From positions 1 through 19,248 of the forward strand of contig CAYODE010000061.1 in assembly GCA_964402685.1 (NCBI GenBank): a stretch of 19,248 bases of DNA. Direction: 5' to 3'. The translations under genes and the position numbers were made by a program. This document shows, in pieces, positions 7,300-14,625 of the stretch. Position 1 is the first letter of the stretch, and each line of letters begins with the position of its first letter. The DNA comes from Aestuariivita sp964402685. Its GTDB lineage: Bacteria; Pseudomonadota; Alphaproteobacteria; Rhodobacterales; Rhodobacteraceae. The notes below the pieces were generated by a model. It saw nothing but the letters and a program-made list of their open reading frames with translations, did not search any database and was not told where the DNA came from.

Positions 7300-8411
7300 A
7301 CCTGCGCCTCATATATTGCGACAGGGTCGCCAAGTGAGTTTTCGTCTGGGTGCACGCCGAGGCCGGGGGCTTCCGGGAGGTGCAGATGACCGTCAATATT
7401 GCGCGGCCCTCGACCGCCCGCGATGTCCTTGGTCAGCATGTCCTGGCACGCCCAAACCGCATGAATAGCGTGATCAGGTATCGTGGCAGCCAGATGCAGC
7501 GCTTCGGCATCAGCCAGAACCGAGCCGCCCGTTGCCATAACAAACATGTCGATCCCATGGGCCAGTGCCACATCGCGCATCCGCGCCGCTTTGGTCAGAC
7601 CGCCAACACGGTTCAGTTTGATCCCAAAGACCTCGGCCAAACCATCACGCGCAATGCGTGTGGCGTCTTGCAGGGTGACAAGGGTCTCATCCACGCTCAC
7701 CGGTGCCGGGTGAAGCGGGCGCAGCGCCGCGATATCGTCTAACGTCTCGCAGGGTTGTTCGAACATCACCGCCAGATCGGCTGTGGCTTGCATCACGCGG
7801 AGCGCCTGTTGTCGGCTCCAGCCTCGGTTCACATCATAGAGGATGATCTCATTCTTGGGTCTGTGCGCTTCGACATCGCGGATGCGCGCGATATCGCGCT
7901 CCACATCACCGCCGATCTTGACGGAATGCGCGATGTATCCCCTGTCGCGGTAACGCTTGAGAACCTCACGCGTTTCTTCAACCGTTTTTGCGCCGACGGA
8001 GGACGCAATGGGCCTAGGCGTGCGCGACCCGCCGCCCATCAGATCCGCGATGGGAAGACCCGCGGCTTGCCCGGCAATATCCCAACAGGCCATATCAATC
8101 GGGCTTTTGGCATAGAGATGACCCGGCAGTGCCAAATCCATCGCCCGTTCCACATCCAGAACACGACGCGGATCGAGCCCCATAACAAACGGCGCCATGG
8201 TCTCAAGTCCGGCACGGATCCCCGGGCCATGTGCCGGCACATAAGTGTGACCCCATGGTGTGCCTTCGCCCCAGCCGACAAGACCTTTATCTGTCTCAAG
8301 CTTGACCAGCGTCGCATCGAGGACTTCGAACTTGAGCCTCCCGCCAGACAGCCAGTACGGATGCTCCAAAGGCAGGTCGACGTGAAACACGGTCATCCGG
8401 GTGATCTTCAT
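7296..8411 (-). CDS. Enolase-superfamily racemase/epimerase (second, most divergent paralogue)
   Basis: Predicted 371-residue enzyme with the same frame of catalytic residues as its neighbours: K165 (HSVKIGGD), D193 (YDVNRGW), E218 (FEQPC), D241 (VDET) and K265 (GIKLNRVGG). It differs at places where the other two agree: AHSVKIGG against RQFQVK(V/L)G, NRVGGLTK, and MATGGSVLADAEALH in place of EDTWG..ITTAA. The change near the eighth strand lies in the substrate-specificity region of the fold, so this one probably handles another substrate or stereocentre. It is joined to both neighbours by ATGA overlaps. Racemase/epimerase chemistry is inferred from the two lysines; a cycloisomerase or dehydratase activity is less likely but possible. 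Confidence 0.83.
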   Translation of the reverse strand: MKITRMTVFHVDLPLEHPYWLSGGRLKFEVLDATLVKLETDKGLVGWGEGTPWGHTYVPAHGPGIRAGLETMAPFVMGLDPRRVLDVERAMDLALPGHLYAKSPIDMACWDIAGQAAGLPIADLMGGGSRTPRPIASSVGAKTVEETREVLKRYRDRGYIAHSVKIGGDVERDIARIRDVEAHRPKNEIILYDVNRGWSRQQALRVMQATADLAVMFEQPCETLDDIAALRPLHPAPVSVDETLVTLQDATRIARDGLAEVFGIKLNRVGGLTKAARMRDVALAHGIDMFVMATGGSVLADAEALHLAATIPDHAIHAVWACQDMLTKDIAGGRGPRNIDGHLHLPEAPGLGVHPDENSLGDPVAIYEAQV

Positions 8412-9520
8412 ACGGCCTCTCCATAGCTCGCGACAGGCGCGCCTATACTGTCAAAATCAGCCGTGACACCTAATCCCGGAACATCCGGCGCATAGAGCTT
8501 TCCGTTTGCCGTTGTGGCCCCGCCAACCCCGGTGTGACGCGTGTTGTAGTTCATCAGATCCGTTGTGTTGATCAGGTAGTCTTCGGGCGTGGACGCCGCG
8601 AAATGTGACAGCGCCGCCGTTGTGATTTCCCCGCCCCACGTGTCTTCGGCGACAACAGGAATGCGATTATCGATCAGGAAATCCCGCACGCGACGAGCTT
8701 TAGAAAGCCCACCAAGGTTCGAAATTTTCAAACAACAAATCTCCGCCCCCCGATCCGCGACAACCCGTTGCGCAGCGTGAAGGCCCGTGATGCATTCATC
8801 CAACTTCATAGGCTGGGTGGCGACACGGCGCACCTGCTGGCATTCCTCATAGGTGCGGCACGGCTGTTCAAGAATGAAATCCAAATCCGCCGTCGCACGG
8901 GCAACCCGGATCGCATCGTCGACACGCCATCCCTGATTGGCATCCGCCATCGCCTTTTCGCCGGGTTTGAGCAATGGAACAGTGTGACGAATGCGGTCGA
9001 TATCTGTCGCCCAGTCCGAGCCGACTTTCACCTGGAACTGGCGATACCCTTCGGCGCGATAGCCTTCCATCTCGGCAATCGTTTCATCGACCGTTTTTTG
9101 CGGCGCGACCCGGTACATGGGTGCTCCATCAGTCAGCTTACCGCCCAGCAGCATCCACACCGGTTGACCGCAGGCTTGGCCCAAAATGTCCCAGCACGCT
9201 GCATCGAAAGGTGATTTTGCGTATCCATGCCCCTGCACGGCATGATCCATAAGCTGTTCGATGCGCGCGACCTGACACGGGTCTTCTCCTAAAAGCAAAG
9301 GGGCAACCAGCCGTGCCAGGGCTTCGACGCCCTCGGAATGCGCGACCATGTAGTTCTCGCCGCAGGGCGTGAACTCTCCACAACCCTGCAAACCTGCGTC
9401 TGTATCGATCACTACAACAGAGGCGGACGCGACCGAGATGGCATTTCCTGCACCCCAACCATAGGTGCCGCCAACATAAGGCAGGTCGGTTTTGAAAACC
9501 CGGATGCGAGTGATCTTCAT
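8408..9520 (-). CDS. Enolase-superfamily racemase/epimerase (first paralogue, betaine-epimerase type)
   Basis: Predicted 370-residue enzyme. Active-site set: K165 (RQFQVKVGSD), D193 (ADANQGW), E218 (LEQPC), D241 (KLDE), K265 (LKISNLGG), followed by EDTWGGEITTAALSHFAAST. The pattern, with Gln in the first position of the usual KxK motif and TWGGE later, is what I remember of hydroxyproline betaine 2-epimerase (HpbD) and proline betaine racemase, so it is the best HpbD-like candidate of the three. It would invert the alpha carbon of a quaternary amino acid so that the demethylases can act. It starts within the cupin stop codon (ATGA) and ends in the same way with the next gene. Exact substrate is not determinable from sequence. 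Confidence 0.86.
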   Translation of the reverse strand: MKITRIRVFKTDLPYVGGTYGWGAGNAISVASASVVVIDTDAGLQGCGEFTPCGENYMVAHSEGVEALARLVAPLLLGEDPCQVARIEQLMDHAVQGHGYAKSPFDAACWDILGQACGQPVWMLLGGKLTDGAPMYRVAPQKTVDETIAEMEGYRAEGYRQFQVKVGSDWATDIDRIRHTVPLLKPGEKAMADANQGWRVDDAIRVARATADLDFILEQPCRTYEECQQVRRVATQPMKLDECITGLHAAQRVVADRGAEICCLKISNLGGLSKARRVRDFLIDNRIPVVAEDTWGGEITTAALSHFAASTPEDYLINTTDLMNYNTRHTGVGGATTANGKLYAPDVPGLGVTADFDSIGAPVASYGEAV

Positions 9521-10110
9521 GACCGATGATCCGTAAGAACGGGTGGCGTTCCAAACCCGTTGCGCCAGACAACATAAGCCATCACCGGGCTGTCATGTGT
9601 AGTCATCGCATGCGGCTGATTTGATGCGTGCTGGCAAACATCCCCTGCTGACAGGACGACCGGGGCTTCCCCTTCCCGGAAGAACTCCGCCTCACCCGCG
9701 ATGATCGTGTACATCTCTTCGCCGGGATGATGGTGATAGGGATAGTGCAGGTCCTTGGGCATATAGACCACCCACGAGGCCATATGATCGCTGTGAAACG
9801 GACCGCCACCGCCGATCAGGCAATAGCATCCAAACCGATCCAAGAAGTCTTGGCCAATATCCGTCCCTTTGTAGGTCTCTCGCCAATGAGCCAGCGGAGC
9901 GGCATCAATGAATGCATTCTTTAAGGCGGCACATGGTCCATCTGTTAAAGCAGTTTCGCAACTCATCAGATCCGCCGCCGGAATGTGAAACGGGTCGACT
10001 TCCTGTTCAACAACGTCATCGGGAAAAGCACAGAAATCGTGCAATGCAGGGATGTCTTCGTGAAGCTTTTTTGCTTCTGACAAAAGCCTATCCCAAACAG
10101 GGCGTGTCAC
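9517..10110 (-). CDS. Cupin of the DMSP-lyase family (DddQ-like)
   Basis: Predicted 197-residue cytoplasmic metalloenzyme. The N-terminus is helical; the C-terminal cupin barrel has motif 1 YPYHHHPGEEMY (residues 123-134), GEAEFF, and motif 2 with SAGDVCQHASNQPHAM (H167). H128, E132, Y134 and H167 fall at the spacing of the metal ligands and catalytic tyrosine of DddQ (as I remember them), and DddQ proteins are about 190-200 residues. DddQ splits dimethylsulfoniopropionate into dimethyl sulfide and acrylate, but the wider DMSP-lyase-like cupin family includes members of unknown function. Here the gene is embedded, through GTGA and ATGA overlaps, between an MDR oxidoreductase and three epimerases, so its natural substrate may be a nitrogen betaine or another onium compound. 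GTG start at 10108-10110. Confidence 0.78.
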   Translation of the reverse strand: MTRPVWDRLLSEAKKLHEDIPALHDFCAFPDDVVEQEVDPFHIPAADLMSCETALTDGPCAALKNAFIDAAPLAHWRETYKGTDIGQDFLDRFGCYCLIGGGGPFHSDHMASWVVYMPKDLHYPYHHHPGEEMYTIIAGEAEFFREGEAPVVLSAGDVCQHASNQPHAMTTHDSPVMAYVVWRNGFGTPPVLTDHRS

Positions 10111-11198
10111 GGCACGACCACGATGTTGCCGGTGTGGCGTTTTTCGATAAAGGCTTCCTGGCCGGCGTGAAAATCCTCCAGCGCGTAGGTGGCCGCCAGC
10201 ATGGGTTCGATTTCCCCTCGTTCGATATAGCCGATCAAATCGGTGAACACATGAGGCGGTACGACGGTTGACCCCGTGAATGTCAGATCGTTCAGATAAA
10301 ACGTTCGCAGATCCAGTTCGACGAGAGGACCGGCAATTGCGCCTGAACAGGTGTACCGGCCACCACGTTCCAGCTGGGATATCAGCTTCCCGAAATCCTG
10401 CCCGCCAACAATGTCGGCCACCACCGTCGCCGTTTCGCGGCCAATAGCCTCTTTCAGTGCTTGCGCCAGGTTCTCGGGAGAGCGCGGCAAAATCGCGGTG
10501 GGTTTCAGTTTGGCCACGTCGTCATGCTTGGCCTCGCTGGCCAGTGCGACGGTGGTGGCACCTCGACGATTGGCCAATTGGATCAACGCGGATCCGACAC
10601 CACCTGAGGCGCCCGTAATCAGAACCACATCGCCCGCCTTAACGTCGGCGCGTGCCAGCATCCCTTCTGCCGTGGTGTAGGAGCATGAGAATGTCGCAAG
10701 CTCTGCATCGGAAAGCGCGCTTTCGACCACGCCGACGTTGCGAGCATCAACCGTTGTGTATTCGGCATAGCCGCCGTCACGTTCCGAACCGAAATAGCCT
10801 ACACCCTGCTTGTTCAGGGGATCGTCCCAATCGCGCAGCCAGTTGTCGGTGATAACCCGTTTGCCAATCAGGTTAGCTTCGACGCCGTCGCCAACAGCGG
10901 CGACATACCCGCAAACATCTGCGCCCTGAATGCGAGGGAAAGTGATCGGCGCACCTCCCCAGGTCGGGTCCTCTTCGTTGACGGTGTCATAGGCTCCGCC
11001 AGTCGTGGCCTCACTCACCGCCTTCGAATACCAGCCCGACCGCGTGTTCACGTCTGTGTTGTTCATTCCGCATGCAGCGACTTTGATCAGAACCTCCCCT
11101 GGACCCGGTTTTGGCGTTGGCCAGTCTGTGTGGTACTCCAATTGATCGAGCCCGCCATGTCCGACCAGAACGATGGCTTTCATTGTGTCAGGGATCAT
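10107..11198 (-). CDS. MDR-family NAD(P)-dependent oxidoreductase
   Basis: Predicted 363-residue medium-chain dehydrogenase/reductase. The GroES-like domain includes ACGMNNTDV (C43, D49) and an unusually long insertion at about 54-90. The Rossmann domain begins LITGASGGVGSALIQLA (glycine motif 196-202). The four-cysteine structural zinc lobe is absent, and no HE pair follows the GAD motif, so it looks closer to quinone oxidoreductase/zinc-free MDR enzymes than to a true zinc alcohol dehydrogenase. It could reduce an enoyl or carbonyl intermediate of the pathway. It is too long and divergent to call acrylyl-CoA reductase AcuI. The ATG at 11196-11198 overlaps the upstream stop as ATGA; a second ATG five codons on is the alternative. 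Confidence 0.82.
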   Translation of the reverse strand: MIPDTMKAIVLVGHGGLDQLEYHTDWPTPKPGPGEVLIKVAACGMNNTDVNTRSGWYSKAVSEATTGGAYDTVNEEDPTWGGAPITFPRIQGADVCGYVAAVGDGVEANLIGKRVITDNWLRDWDDPLNKQGVGYFGSERDGGYAEYTTVDARNVGVVESALSDAELATFSCSYTTAEGMLARADVKAGDVVLITGASGGVGSALIQLANRRGATTVALASEAKHDDVAKLKPTAILPRSPENLAQALKEAIGRETATVVADIVGGQDFGKLISQLERGGRYTCSGAIAGPLVELDLRTFYLNDLTFTGSTVVPPHVFTDLIGYIERGEIEPMLAATYALEDFHAGQEAFIEKRHTGNIVVVP

Positions 11199-13672
11199 TC
11201 CGCGGCAACCTCCATAGCATCGGCGCGCGGCAGCAGGCTTTGTGGGTCATAGGCTGGCTCACTCAGAACCTGTCCCTTTCGAGGGGCCCCTGCGATCAAC
11301 ACTTCGACCTCGGTACCCGGGACCGCCGCGTCCGGTTTCACGTAAGCAAAGGCCAATATCTTGCCCACCGCGTGCCCGTAGGCGACAGAGGCTGTCGAAC
11401 CGACGACTTGGCCTTTGACGCGCACCGCCTCACCTCCGTGGCCATCCTCGACACCATCCGCTTCGATTTCCAGATAGGCGCAAATCCATGGCAAACTGTC
11501 GCCGTTCAGCGTTTTGTCTTTGCCCAGATACTCCTTGTCGGTCCGGGCGAACCGCAGCACATCGGCTTCGGCAAGCGTTACTTCGTTCGTCAACTCGCCT
11601 GCGCCTTTGAAACCCTTCTCCATCCGAAGCGCGTTCATCGCAAAAGATCCGTAGTCAGCGATACCATGAGGCAAACCTGCGGCCCAAAGCGCGTCATACA
11701 CCGCCAGCGCGCTTTCGTTTGGAATGTGCAACTCCCATCCCAATTCACCCGCATAGGACATGCGGAATGCCCACAGCGTGTGTCCTGCCACGGTGATCTG
11801 CTGCGCGGTCAGCCAGCGGAAATTGGCGTTATCCAACGGTGCGTCTGTACAGGCTGCCAAAACATCGCGGGCTTTGGGCCCGTTCAGCGACAACGCGGCC
11901 CATTCGTTTGACCGAAGTGTGACAGTCACCGCGGCTTCAAACTCGGTGGGCCAAAGTCCTTCCACGGATTTTGCCTGCTCCAAATGGTCGAGCAGCCGTT
12001 GTTCAAAGAAGGCCGCGCAGACCAGATAGTACCGCTCTTCCGCCAATTTCACGACGGTGGTTTCCAACTCGATCCGGCCGCGCCGGTTCAGCATATGCGT
12101 CAGCGCGATGCCACCGATCTTTTTTGGCAAGCGGTTCGCGACCAGTTTGTCGAGGAACGCCTCGGCGTCAGGACCTGAAACCTCGACCTTGGTGAAGGCA
12201 GAAATGTCCATGATGCCAACGGTCTCGCGCACGGCTTGGCATTCCGCGGCGACCATGTCGTGCACCGGTGTGCGCTTGAACCCGTAATAGTCACGTTGCT
12301 CAACATCGTCCTTTGCAAACCAGCGCGGGCGCTCGTGACCAAAGACTTCTTCGTAGACCGCGCCTTTTTCTTTCAGCCGCTCATAAAGGGGCGACGGCTT
12401 GATCGGCCGACCAGCAAGGCGGTTGAAATGTGGAAACGGGATTTCGTGGCGCAGGCAGTAATCCTCTTTCGCTTTTATCACCTGCCAGTCTTTTGTCGCG
12501 TAATCCCCAAAGCGGCGCGGATCATATTCACGCATGGAGATATCCGCTGCTCCATGCACCATCCAGCGCGCCAATTCGCGTGTCAGGCCGGGGCCCCAGC
12601 CGATACCGATCTGCGTTCCGCAGCAGCACCAGTAGTTCTTGACCCCCGGGGCGGGTCCAATGAGCGGATTGCCATCGGGGGGATGTGAGATTGCGCCGTG
12701 TACTTCCCGCGTGATCCCAAGGTCCGCGAAGATCGGCATACGGTTCAGGCTTTCTTCCAGCCACGGCATGACCCGATCATAGTCGGCGTCAAACAGCTCG
12801 TTTTCAGCTTCCCACGGGCAGTGATCTTCCCAAACGGTGTTGGGGTTTTCCTTTTCGTAGATGCCGATCAAGCCACGTTTTTGCTCCATTCGGATGTAGC
12901 CAGAGACTTTCTTGTCGTCCCGGATAACTGGTAGTTCTTTGTCCAGATCCATGAATTGCGGCACGGGCTCGGTGACGAAATAATGGTGTGTCATGGACGT
13001 CATCGGCAGTTGTAGCCCCGACCATTCACCCATCTGGCGCGCGTAAGTACCGCCGGCATTCACGACGTGTTCGCAGCGGATCGTGCCTTTTTCACTTTCA
13101 ACAACCCATTCGCCGTTCTGATCTTGGGTGATATTCGTCGCGCGGCACCGCCGGATGATCTTTACGCCCAACTGACGCGCACCCGCAGCCATTGCCATGG
13201 TCACATTGGTCGGATCCACATGCCCGTCATCAGGAGTGTGCAGAGCCCCCAGAACACCTTCTAGATTATAGAACGGGTGCAGGTCGGCCACGCGATCAGG
13301 ACCGACCAGTTCAATGTTGAAACCCAGCGACCGTCCCACAGACAACGTGTGGCGCAACCAATCCATTTCGTCTTCGGTATACGCGAGGCGAAATGAGCCG
13401 CAACCATGCCAAGTGACCGCCTGGCCTGTCTCAGCCTCAAGCGCACCGGAGTATAGGCCAATGTTGTAATCCACGCATTTGCCCAACCCGAAGGAAGACG
13501 TTGAGTGCGTAATCTGACCCGCTGCATGCCACGTGCTGCCGCTCGTCAGCTCGGCCTTTTCCAGAAGAACCACATCGGTCCATCCCTCATGTGCAAGGTG
13601 ATAGGCCAAGCCCACCCCCATGACACCACCACCAACAATCACAACACGTGCTGTGCTGGGAACCTCGGCCAT
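11195..13672 (-). CDS. FAD-dependent oxidoreductase-GcvT fusion, dimethylglycine/sarcosine dehydrogenase type
   Basis: Predicted 825-residue N-demethylase. The N-terminal FAD domain has VVIVGGGVMGVGLAYHL and ELTSGSTWHAAG, whose H49 is the site of covalent FAD attachment in dimethylglycine dehydrogenase. A short middle domain (FAO_M type) and a C-terminal aminomethyltransferase (GcvT) pair from about 430 onward follow. The family oxidises N-methyl amino acids and passes the methyl carbon to tetrahydrofolate. I prefer the ATG at 13670-13672, since GGAG (13679-13682 on top as CTCC) sits 6 nt upstream; the ATG four codons earlier has no ribosome site. It is the first gene of the minus operon, next to the divergent regulator. 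Likely role: removing the last methyl group(s) after the Rieske enzyme. Confidence 0.88.
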   Translation of the reverse strand: MAEVPSTARVVIVGGGVMGVGLAYHLAHEGWTDVVLLEKAELTSGSTWHAAGQITHSTSSFGLGKCVDYNIGLYSGALEAETGQAVTWHGCGSFRLAYTEDEMDWLRHTLSVGRSLGFNIELVGPDRVADLHPFYNLEGVLGALHTPDDGHVDPTNVTMAMAAGARQLGVKIIRRCRATNITQDQNGEWVVESEKGTIRCEHVVNAGGTYARQMGEWSGLQLPMTSMTHHYFVTEPVPQFMDLDKELPVIRDDKKVSGYIRMEQKRGLIGIYEKENPNTVWEDHCPWEAENELFDADYDRVMPWLEESLNRMPIFADLGITREVHGAISHPPDGNPLIGPAPGVKNYWCCCGTQIGIGWGPGLTRELARWMVHGAADISMREYDPRRFGDYATKDWQVIKAKEDYCLRHEIPFPHFNRLAGRPIKPSPLYERLKEKGAVYEEVFGHERPRWFAKDDVEQRDYYGFKRTPVHDMVAAECQAVRETVGIMDISAFTKVEVSGPDAEAFLDKLVANRLPKKIGGIALTHMLNRRGRIELETTVVKLAEERYYLVCAAFFEQRLLDHLEQAKSVEGLWPTEFEAAVTVTLRSNEWAALSLNGPKARDVLAACTDAPLDNANFRWLTAQQITVAGHTLWAFRMSYAGELGWELHIPNESALAVYDALWAAGLPHGIADYGSFAMNALRMEKGFKGAGELTNEVTLAEADVLRFARTDKEYLGKDKTLNGDSLPWICAYLEIEADGVEDGHGGEAVRVKGQVVGSTASVAYGHAVGKILAFAYVKPDAAVPGTEVEVLIAGAPRKGQVLSEPAYDPQSLLPRADAMEVAAE

Positions 13673-13703
13673 CGCAATCTCCATCAGCGAGTCGAAAAAC
13701 TGC

Positions 13704-13732
13704 TTGGCAGGCTATGCGAACATTTGTACCAT
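13704..13732 (+). promoter_or_regulatory. Predicted promoter of the rpiR operon, possibly leaderless
   Basis: TTGGCA (13704-13709), a 17-bp spacer, then TACCAT (13727-13732, four of six consensus bases). A start 7-9 nt later falls on or just before the rpiR ATG at 13741. No Shine-Dalgarno precedes this ATG, so a leaderless mRNA is plausible. Confidence 0.35.
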
Positions 13733-13738
13733 CGTCAA
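13711..13738 (-). promoter_or_regulatory. Predicted promoter of the minus catabolic operon
   Basis: Reading minus, -35 TTGACG (13738-13733) and -10 CATAGC (13716-13711) are separated by 16 bp. The -35 is near consensus and the -10 is weak. Start would be near 13704, giving a leader of about 30 nt with GGAG before the ATG at 13672. The -35 lies in the centre of the inverted repeat. Confidence 0.4.
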
Positions 13739-13757
13739 TCATGAATGGCACAAATGT
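13720..13757. promoter_or_regulatory. Inverted repeat, candidate RpiR operator
   Basis: Arms 13720-13732 (ACATTTGTACCAT) and 13745-13757 (ATGGCACAAATGT) are complementary at 12 of 13 positions with a 12-bp centre. It overlaps the -10 of the plus promoter, the -35 of the minus promoter and the rpiR start codon. A dimeric regulator bound here would block both directions. Confidence 0.55.
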
Positions 13758-14625
13758 ATCAAATTCGATTCTCGAGCGCATCGCGACGGAGCTCCCGGCG
13801 CTTAGCCCAGAGGTACGCAAAGCTGCAGCCTACGTCTTGGAGAACCCTTCTGACGTGGGTGTCAGCACCGTGCGCGAGATTGCCGAAGCCGCTCAGGTCA
13901 AGCCCAACACATTCGTCAGAATGGCGCGTCAGGTGGGCTTTGAAGGCTACGAAGATCTGCGCGAACCGTTCCGTGACGCGATCCGGCAAGGAAGCGCGGG
14001 CTTCCCAGACCGGACGCGTTGGCTGCAAGACATGGCCAGCCGAGGCGAGACCGGCGCCCTTTACGCGAACATGGTTCAAGCGGCCCTTGGAAACATCGAA
14101 GACACCTTTGCCAACATTTCGGAAACCGCGCTGACCGACGCTGCCCGCGCCATCTGGTCCAGCCGATCTGTGTACGTTCTGGGCGTTGGCGTGAACAACG
14201 CCAACGCGCGCAACTTCACCTATCTGGCCTCGACAGGCATGAAGGATTTCCACGCCATTCCGCGTCCGGGTTCTGTGCCGATTGATGATCTGGCTTGGGC
14301 CGATGAGCGTGATGTGTTGATTGCGATGACCTGCAAGCCCTATCGCAGCGAAGTTGTCGAAGCGGTGGAACTTGCCCGGGAACAGCGCATGAAAATCGTC
14401 GCGATTTCCGACAGCCCGGCTTCGCCGATCATTTTGGGTGCGGATCACAGCTTTGTTGTGTCCGCAGATACACCGCAGTTCTTTCCAAGCTCGGTTAGCA
14501 CGATTGCACTTTTGGAAACGCTGCTCAGCTTTGTGATTGCCGTCGCCAGTCCTGAATTGGTGGATCGTGTGGAACGGTTCCACCAAAGACGCCATGCGCT
14601 TGGCATTTATGCGCGGGAGGGATGA
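13741..14625 (+). CDS. MurR/RpiR-family transcriptional regulator
   Basis: Predicted 294-residue DNA-binding regulator. The N-terminal HTH_6 domain (about 5-80) reads LSPEVRKAAAYVLENPSDV then VSTVREIAEAAQVKPNTFVR, the family's helix-turn-helix. The C-terminal SIS domain begins SVYVLGVGVNNANARNFTYL and contains AMTCKPYRSEVVEAVELARE and IVAISDSPASPI. SIS domains usually bind phosphosugars, but in betaine clusters the ligand may differ. I chose the ATG at 13741, which gives the usual N-terminus MNGTNVSNSILERI; the frame is open back to 13648, including an ATG at 13714. It diverges from the FAD-GcvT gene and abuts the Rieske gene, so it is very likely the local regulator of both arms. Confidence 0.88.
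   Translation: MNGTNVSNSILERIATELPALSPEVRKAAAYVLENPSDVGVSTVREIAEAAQVKPNTFVRMARQVGFEGYEDLREPFRDAIRQGSAGFPDRTRWLQDMASRGETGALYANMVQAALGNIEDTFANISETALTDAARAIWSSRSVYVLGVGVNNANARNFTYLASTGMKDFHAIPRPGSVPIDDLAWADERDVLIAMTCKPYRSEVVEAVELAREQRMKIVAISDSPASPIILGADHSFVVSADTPQFFPSSVSTIALLETLLSFVIAVASPELVDRVERFHQRRHALGIYAREG

Noticed and set aside
6196..9520. Two or more of the epimerases as decayed pseudogenes
   Set aside because: All three keep full length, uninterrupted frames, both catalytic lysines and all three metal ligands.
10107..11198. Acrylyl-CoA reductase AcuI partnering the DMSP-lyase-like cupin
   Set aside because: It is MDR family but longer (363 residues), with an insertion at 54-90 and none of the AcuI N-terminal pattern I remember.
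11111..11911. 266-codon open frame on the plus strand opposite the FAD-GcvT gene
   Set aside because: Antisense shadow of the GcvT-domain coding sequence, no motif and no ribosome site.
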